Shown: one piece after another, positions 60,263-64,000 of the stretch | Layout: every line of letters starts with the position of its first letter | How positions within the stretch are numbered: position 1 is the stretch's first letter | Origin: Algibacter amylolyticus | GTDB taxonomy: Bacteria; Bacteroidota; Bacteroidia; Flavobacteriales; Flavobacteriaceae | Assembly (NCBI RefSeq): GCF_014202225.1 | Contig: NZ_JACHGE010000002.1 | Coordinates: 366,636-430,635, forward strand | Direction of reading: 5' to 3' | DNA length: 64,000 nt | The notes under the pieces: model-generated | What the model was told of the DNA's origin: nothing | Databases searched by the model: none | The model's input: only the letters and a program-made list of their open reading frames with translations | Program-made: the position numbers and the translations under genes

Positions 60263-61828
60263 ATGGGAATAATATCGTTTGTTGGCTTTACTTTACTTGT
60301 TGCAATTATTGCGTGGTGGTCCACTAGAAAAACCAATGAGAATACCTCCGATGGCTATTTTTTAGGGGGAAGAAGTTTAACAGGTCCAGTAATTGCCGGT
60401 TCGTTGTTGCTTACAAATTTATCTACCGAACAAATTGTAGGTATGAATGGTGTATCATTTAGAGATGGACTTCCTATAATGGCTTATGAAGTTATAGCAG
60501 CTATTGCTATGGTTTTTACTGCCTTTGTTTTATTACCAAAGTACCTTACAGTAGGTATAGCAACCATTCCGCAATTTCTTGAAAAGCGTTATGGTAAAAC
60601 AACAAAAACTATTGTTTCTTTATTGTTCTTATTGGGTTATGCTATTTCAATGTTACCAACAGTTTTGTATTCTGGGGCATTGGCTATTAATAGTATGTTT
60701 GATATTCCTGAAATGTTAGGAATGGAGCCTGTTGCTGCACTTTGGGTAACTGTTTGGTCTATTGGAATTATAGGTAGTATTTATGCTATTTTTGGTGGGC
60801 TAAAAGCCGTTGCCGTTTCAGATTCAATTAACGCTGTTGGTTTAATTATTGGAGGATCATTAATTCCCGTTTTTGGTTTAATGTATATTGGTGATGGAAA
60901 TATGTTTGACGGATTAAATATTCTAACAACTAGTTTACCTGAAAAGTTTGATATTATAGGTGGTCCAGATTCTGATGTGCCGTTTTGGACATTATTTACT
61001 GGTATGATAATAGTAAATTTTTATTACTGGGGAACAAATCAAGCTATTATTCAAAGAGCGTTAGGTGCTAAAAATTTAAAGGAAGGACAAAAAGGACTTT
61101 TATTAGCTGCATTTATTAAAATATTAGGACCTATTATTGTGGTATTACCTGGTATTATAGCATTTTATATTTTTAATGGCGATATTCCTAATGCAGATGA
61201 GGCCTACCCAATGCTTGTTAAAAAAGTACTGCCAGCAGCCTTTATTGGTTTCTTTGCAGCTGTATTGTTTGGTGCTATTTTAAGTTCATTTAATAGTGCG
61301 CTAAATAGCTCTGTTACCTTGTTTGGTCTAGATTTTTATAAAGAATATATTAATAAGGATGCCTCAGAAATGAAGGTTGTGAAAGCAGGAAAAACTTTCG
61401 GTGTTGTATTAGCCGTTTTTTCTATGGCTATTGCACCCATGTTATATGGTGTTCAGGGTGGTGTTTTTACCTATTTACAGCAACTAAATGGAACACATAG
61501 TGTGCCTATTTTAGCTATAATTATTGTTGGAATATTTTCAAAACGCGTGACTGGTAAATCGGCTAATATTGCCATTTTATTTAGTGCAATAACCTATTTA
61601 ATTATATTATATGTTATTAAGCCGGATATTCACTTCTTACACCTTATGGGGCTTCTTTTCGTGTTAACAATTGCTCTTATGTTTATTATTAGTCATTTTA
61701 AACCAAGAGAAACAGCATTTGAGGAAGAGTATACTAAACAAGTGGATATTACGCCATGGAAATACTTAAAGCCTGTTGGTTATACAGTGTGTACTCTAGT
61801 AATATTACTTTACGTGTACCTATCCTAA
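60263..61828 (+). CDS. Sodium:solute symporter (SSS family)
   Basis: 521 residues with about 14 transmembrane helices. N-terminal landmarks GYFLGGRSLTGPVIAGSLLLTNLSTEQIVGMNG and the loop TVGIATIPQFLEKRYG fit the SglT-like solute:sodium symporters. WSIGIIGSIYAIFGGLKAVAVSD carries the SSS core motif, and SSFNSALNSSVTLFGLDFYKEYI follows. It probably imports a sugar or sugar acid with Na+. It sits divergent from the esterase gene. No metabolic enzyme is adjacent, so the substrate stays open. Confidence 0.88.
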   Translation: MGIISFVGFTLLVAIIAWWSTRKTNENTSDGYFLGGRSLTGPVIAGSLLLTNLSTEQIVGMNGVSFRDGLPIMAYEVIAAIAMVFTAFVLLPKYLTVGIATIPQFLEKRYGKTTKTIVSLLFLLGYAISMLPTVLYSGALAINSMFDIPEMLGMEPVAALWVTVWSIGIIGSIYAIFGGLKAVAVSDSINAVGLIIGGSLIPVFGLMYIGDGNMFDGLNILTTSLPEKFDIIGGPDSDVPFWTLFTGMIIVNFYYWGTNQAIIQRALGAKNLKEGQKGLLLAAFIKILGPIIVVLPGIIAFYIFNGDIPNADEAYPMLVKKVLPAAFIGFFAAVLFGAILSSFNSALNSSVTLFGLDFYKEYINKDASEMKVVKAGKTFGVVLAVFSMAIAPMLYGVQGGVFTYLQQLNGTHSVPILAIIIVGIFSKRVTGKSANIAILFSAITYLIILYVIKPDIHFLHLMGLLFVLTIALMFIISHFKPRETAFEEEYTKQVDITPWKYLKPVGYTVCTLVILLYVYLS

Positions 61829-61855
61829 AAAAAGAGATTTTTTGATATTATTAAT

Positions 61856-61891
61856 AAAGGTGCTACTTAATTTAAAAGTAACACCTTTTTT
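61856..61891 (+). terminator. Terminator of the symporter gene
   Basis: AAAGGTG (61856-61862) and TACTT pair with AAGTA and CACCTTT (61882-61888) with one mismatch, and a T run follows. Confidence 0.8.
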
Positions 61892-61938
61892 TTAGAAAAA
61901 CGAAGTAAGTGTTCTGGTAACAGGATATCTAAGAAAGG

Positions 61939-62313
61939 TTAAAATTTGTTTTTTCTGTTTGTATTTTGATTTTTGTAGTGTTTTAAACCAGTATTTAATT
62001 CAAGTTCGTACAACGTACCTATAACTAAGTTTTCAATGCCAATTAAGTCTTCGTAATTTAAAACAAAACTAACTTGAGGGGCTGGAGTTTCCAAAAGCAT
62101 GAGCTGTTCTTGATTGTTGCTATTACAAGTAGTAATTAGTTTATTTATAGAGGTTTCAATATGTTGTAAAAAAGTGAGTAATTCTAAGGCTGTAAAATGC
62201 AATGCAGTATTATTAAAAACTAAATTTATTTTTTTGTAATCCTCTACGGCACAGCGCTTCCACCAAAAAACTAAACCAAAATCATTTCTATATATTACTG
62301 TAATATCGTCCAT
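61939..62313 (-). CDS. Small soluble protein, second DUF6686-like paralogue
   Basis: 124 residues, no signal peptide. It starts MDDITVIYRNDFGLVFWWKRCAVEDY and has INLVFNNTALHFTALELLTFLQ, then a later VSFVLNYEDLIGIENLV. The layout matches its upstream neighbour: a Cys-bearing start, L.FNN, and a later strand ending before a helix. The two are probably diverged copies. The start is 2 bp from the stop of that neighbour, so they are translationally coupled. Function unknown. The tail (KHYKNQNTNRKNKF) is basic. Confidence 0.6.
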   Translation of the reverse strand: MDDITVIYRNDFGLVFWWKRCAVEDYKKINLVFNNTALHFTALELLTFLQHIETSINKLITTCNSNNQEQLMLLETPAPQVSFVLNYEDLIGIENLVIGTLYELELNTGLKHYKNQNTNRKNKF

Positions 62314-62315
62314 GT

Positions 62316-62672
62316 TTAATTTAAAATTAGCGTATAATCGATATCTTTTGTTGTTAAGTTCTTAGTAAAAACATGGTTTGAAGTAGTGGAAAAAAGGTGT
62401 TTTAGTTCTAAAATTTCTTGGCTATTAAACATTAAAACTAGATTGTGCTGCATGGATGGAATAGGGATTTTACGTTTTACTCTAGCCGATGCATATTTAA
62501 TTTGCCAGTATTCAATTTCTAGATCTAGTATATAAGATTTAAATTGTTTAAACTCTTTTTTGTTAAGCTCCAGGTATATATTATTAAATTCTAAATGATA
62601 AATTTCACATTGGCAACACAGGTATAATTCGCCGCTTTTTACTTTAGAAAGTACTTTTATTTTGGTACACAT
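62316..62672 (-). CDS. Small soluble protein, possibly DUF6686 family
   Basis: 118 residues. A CxxC-like cluster stands near the N-terminus (LYLCCQCEIYHLEFNNIYLEL), then KEFKQFKSYILDLEIEYW, a basic patch KRKIPIP and HNLVLMFNSQEILELKHLF. I believe this matches DUF6686 but hold the name loosely. The Cys cluster could bind a metal or take part in redox chemistry. It lies 11 bp after the PepSY/flavodoxin reductase gene and 2 bp before a divergent paralogue, so all three are one operon. Confidence 0.6.
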   Translation of the reverse strand: MCTKIKVLSKVKSGELYLCCQCEIYHLEFNNIYLELNKKEFKQFKSYILDLEIEYWQIKYASARVKRKIPIPSMQHNLVLMFNSQEILELKHLFSTTSNHVFTKNLTTKDIDYTLILN

Positions 62673-62683
62673 GGTCTTAAATT

Positions 62684-64000
62684 TTAGTAGCAGTCTGTTT
62701 TTATTAAATTCATGTTTAACGGGGCATTAAGCTTGTTTTTGGATATGTTTTCTAGGGTTTTTAAAACACCATTTTGCATAGCTACAGAACCGCAAATCAT
62801 TATAGTTCCTTTGTTTTTTAAAACTCTAGATAGTAACTCTTCTTTTTCCATTAATGCATTTTGAACATATTTTTTCTGACTTTCGCCTTGCGAGAAACTT
62901 AAATAAACACCAGATAATCTTTTATTATAAAAGGCATCGTCAATATGTTTGGAGTACATCTTGTATGACTCATTTGTGCGTCCGCCCCAAAACAGGTAGT
63001 TTTTAGAATGTTTTAGGTTATCATCGCTAATCATTCCTAAAAAAGGAGCAATTCCGGTACCGTTGGAAATCATAATTACTTCTTTTGCCGATTTTGGAAA
63101 ATGAAAGTCTTTATTCTGTTCTATAGCAGCAGGTAACATATCGTTTAGTTTTAAATCGTTTAAATAGTTTGAGCATATTCCAAACTCATGTTTTTTAATA
63201 CTTAAAAGAATGTTTTTTCCAATTTTGCCAATAGAGTATTGCCTAGGTACTTCGTTTTCTTTGGGTATAATAGAGAGTAAATCGCCAGACCGAAAAGCTC
63301 TTTTCTTAATGGGTTGTAATTCTAGTAAAAATGAATTATCGCTATTTATGGTCGTGCGTTTTACTACTTTAAAAGAGCTTAGTTTTTTTTTGTTATGATT
63401 TGTTGGAGGCTCATTAACATTGAGTGTTAGATTTTTTGTTTTACCCCAGGAATCTATCCAGTTTTTAAACTCGGTAAACGATTGATTGTTAATTTTATGA
63501 AGCGCCATACAAGGCATGTATTTTTGGTGTTGTTGTAACATAGAATCTACCAAAATGGCATATTTGCAAAAGCCTTTATAGGCCAACGAGCCAAACCCAA
63601 CAACTGCATATTTTAAGTTGTTTTGTTGCGGAGTAGTTTGTACGAGTTTTTCAAAATACTTGGCATTAACAGGAGGATCGCCTTCGCCGTAAGTGGAGGT
63701 AAGGACAACAAGGTGAGTTGCTTTTTTATAAGTAGTATATTGGTTTAATTCTGAGATGTAAACCGATTTTCCTTCGGCAATTAAAGCGTTTAGTAATAAT
63801 TTAGCAAAGCCAAAAGTACTGCCTGTTTCCGAGCCAACAAGTATAATGTATTCGGCAGCATCTTTATTAAACTTATTTTTAATGTTTACAGCATTACGTT
63901 TTCGGTTTAAGGTCATAGAAAACCCAGAGAAAACAAAAAACAATATACTAATACTTGTTAATAGTAAAACAAAAGACCATATAATGGAGCCTTCTCCCGT
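62684..64000 (-). CDS. PepSY-type membrane reductase with flavodoxin and FNR domains (3' part)
   Basis: The frame is open to base 64000, so the gene enters from the right edge; a TTG at 63943 is internal. The first visible residues are a membrane helix after TGEG (SIIWSFVLLLTSISILFFVFSG), the usual last helix of a PepSY-TM protein. A flavodoxin domain follows (LVGSETGSTFGFAKLLLNAL, STYGEGDPPVNAKYF), then an FAD/NADPH-reductase domain (RQYSIGKI, SNGTGIAPFLGM, MICGSVAMQ). Such proteins move electrons from NADPH across the membrane and are often linked to ferric-siderophore reduction. The FNR C-terminal aromatic is replaced by Cys-Tyr. Confidence 0.85.
   Translation of the reverse strand, partial: TGEGSIIWSFVLLLTSISILFFVFSGFSMTLNRKRNAVNIKNKFNKDAAEYIILVGSETGSTFGFAKLLLNALIAEGKSVYISELNQYTTYKKATHLVVLTSTYGEGDPPVNAKYFEKLVQTTPQQNNLKYAVVGFGSLAYKGFCKYAILVDSMLQQHQKYMPCMALHKINNQSFTEFKNWIDSWGKTKNLTLNVNEPPTNHNKKKLSSFKVVKRTTINSDNSFLLELQPIKKRAFRSGDLLSIIPKENEVPRQYSIGKIGKNILLSIKKHEFGICSNYLNDLKLNDMLPAAIEQNKDFHFPKSAKEVIMISNGTGIAPFLGMISDDNLKHSKNYLFWGGRTNESYKMYSKHIDDAFYNKRLSGVYLSFSQGESQKKYVQNALMEKEELLSRVLKNKGTIMICGSVAMQNGVLKTLENISKNKLNAPLNMNLIKTDCY

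Overview
The window reads as ordinary chromosome of a marine-type member of the Bacteroidota, most likely family Flavobacteriaceae. The reasons are low GC, no Shine-Dalgarno-like leaders, several TAnnTTTG-type -7 promoter boxes, three secreted proteins with type IX secretion (T9SS) type A sorting domains, and many flavobacterial DUF families (DUF4294, DUF6048, DUF6452, DUF5362, CCC-motif protein). The order zapB-like, zapA, 6S RNA, rny also fits. No phage, plasmid backbone, CRISPR array or intact insertion sequence was seen. Genus cannot be decided from sequence alone.

Layout. 1-5.4 kb: the 3' part of a repeat-rich T9SS surface protein, an M42 aminopeptidase, an LRR-type T9SS protein and a PL7 alginate lyase lipoprotein. 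5.6-11 kb: a DUF4294/TrhA/GNAT operon, DUF4268, a ZIP transporter and two methyltransferases. 11-15.1 kb: an outer-membrane protein facing a Crp/Fnr regulator, then VOC / HxlR / OsmC, then a scarred stretch with a small membrane protein, a Bor-like lipoprotein, a decayed DUF6048 fragment and a 304-bp partial copy of osmC. 15.1-20.8 kb: rlmD-DUF6452-DUF6048, rocD-DUF5362 and small membrane proteins. 20.9-31.8 kb: T9SS protein, Smr protein, Ca-binding-type lipoprotein, cysteine desulfurase, secreted protein, TonB-dependent receptor and M23 peptidase. 32-36.7 kb: zapB-like, zapA, 6S RNA, rny, a PAS histidine kinase and xerD. 36.9-39.4 kb: three small outer-membrane beta-barrel genes around aroQ, each with its own strong terminator. 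39.5-47 kb: lpd, NDH-2, DUF1572, msrB, M48 peptidase, UMF1-type MFS and a YihY/BrkB protein. 47.3-58.6 kb: clpC, gyrA, TPR protein, NlpC/P60 peptidase, thiolase and a 7TM-HD phosphohydrolase. 58.7-64 kb: tRNA-Ser(GCT), tRNA-Pro(TGG), an esterase, a sodium:solute symporter, two small paralogous proteins and a PepSY/flavodoxin/FNR reductase that runs off the right edge.

How genes work together. Most are housekeeping: rRNA methylation, septum assembly with ZapA, RNA turnover with RNase Y, proteostasis with ClpC, replication topology with GyrA, and respiration with Lpd and NDH-2. The VOC/HxlR/OsmC block looks like a small electrophile or peroxide response module. The envelope genes (T9SS proteins, TonB receptor, beta-barrels, lipoproteins) fit a polymer-degrading surface lifestyle, although the alginate lyase sits alone with no SusC/SusD pair nearby.

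Most unusual points: (1) four dispersed copies of a structured repeat whose closing helix shows compensatory base changes; (2) a 98-99% identical internal osmC duplication beside a decayed piece of the convergent neighbour; (3) an unannotated 6S-type RNA between zapA and rny; (4) identical 34-bp terminators on both sides of one outer-membrane gene; (5) a reductase followed by two divergent paralogous small proteins of unknown function. I did not find a clearly new defence or metabolic system.
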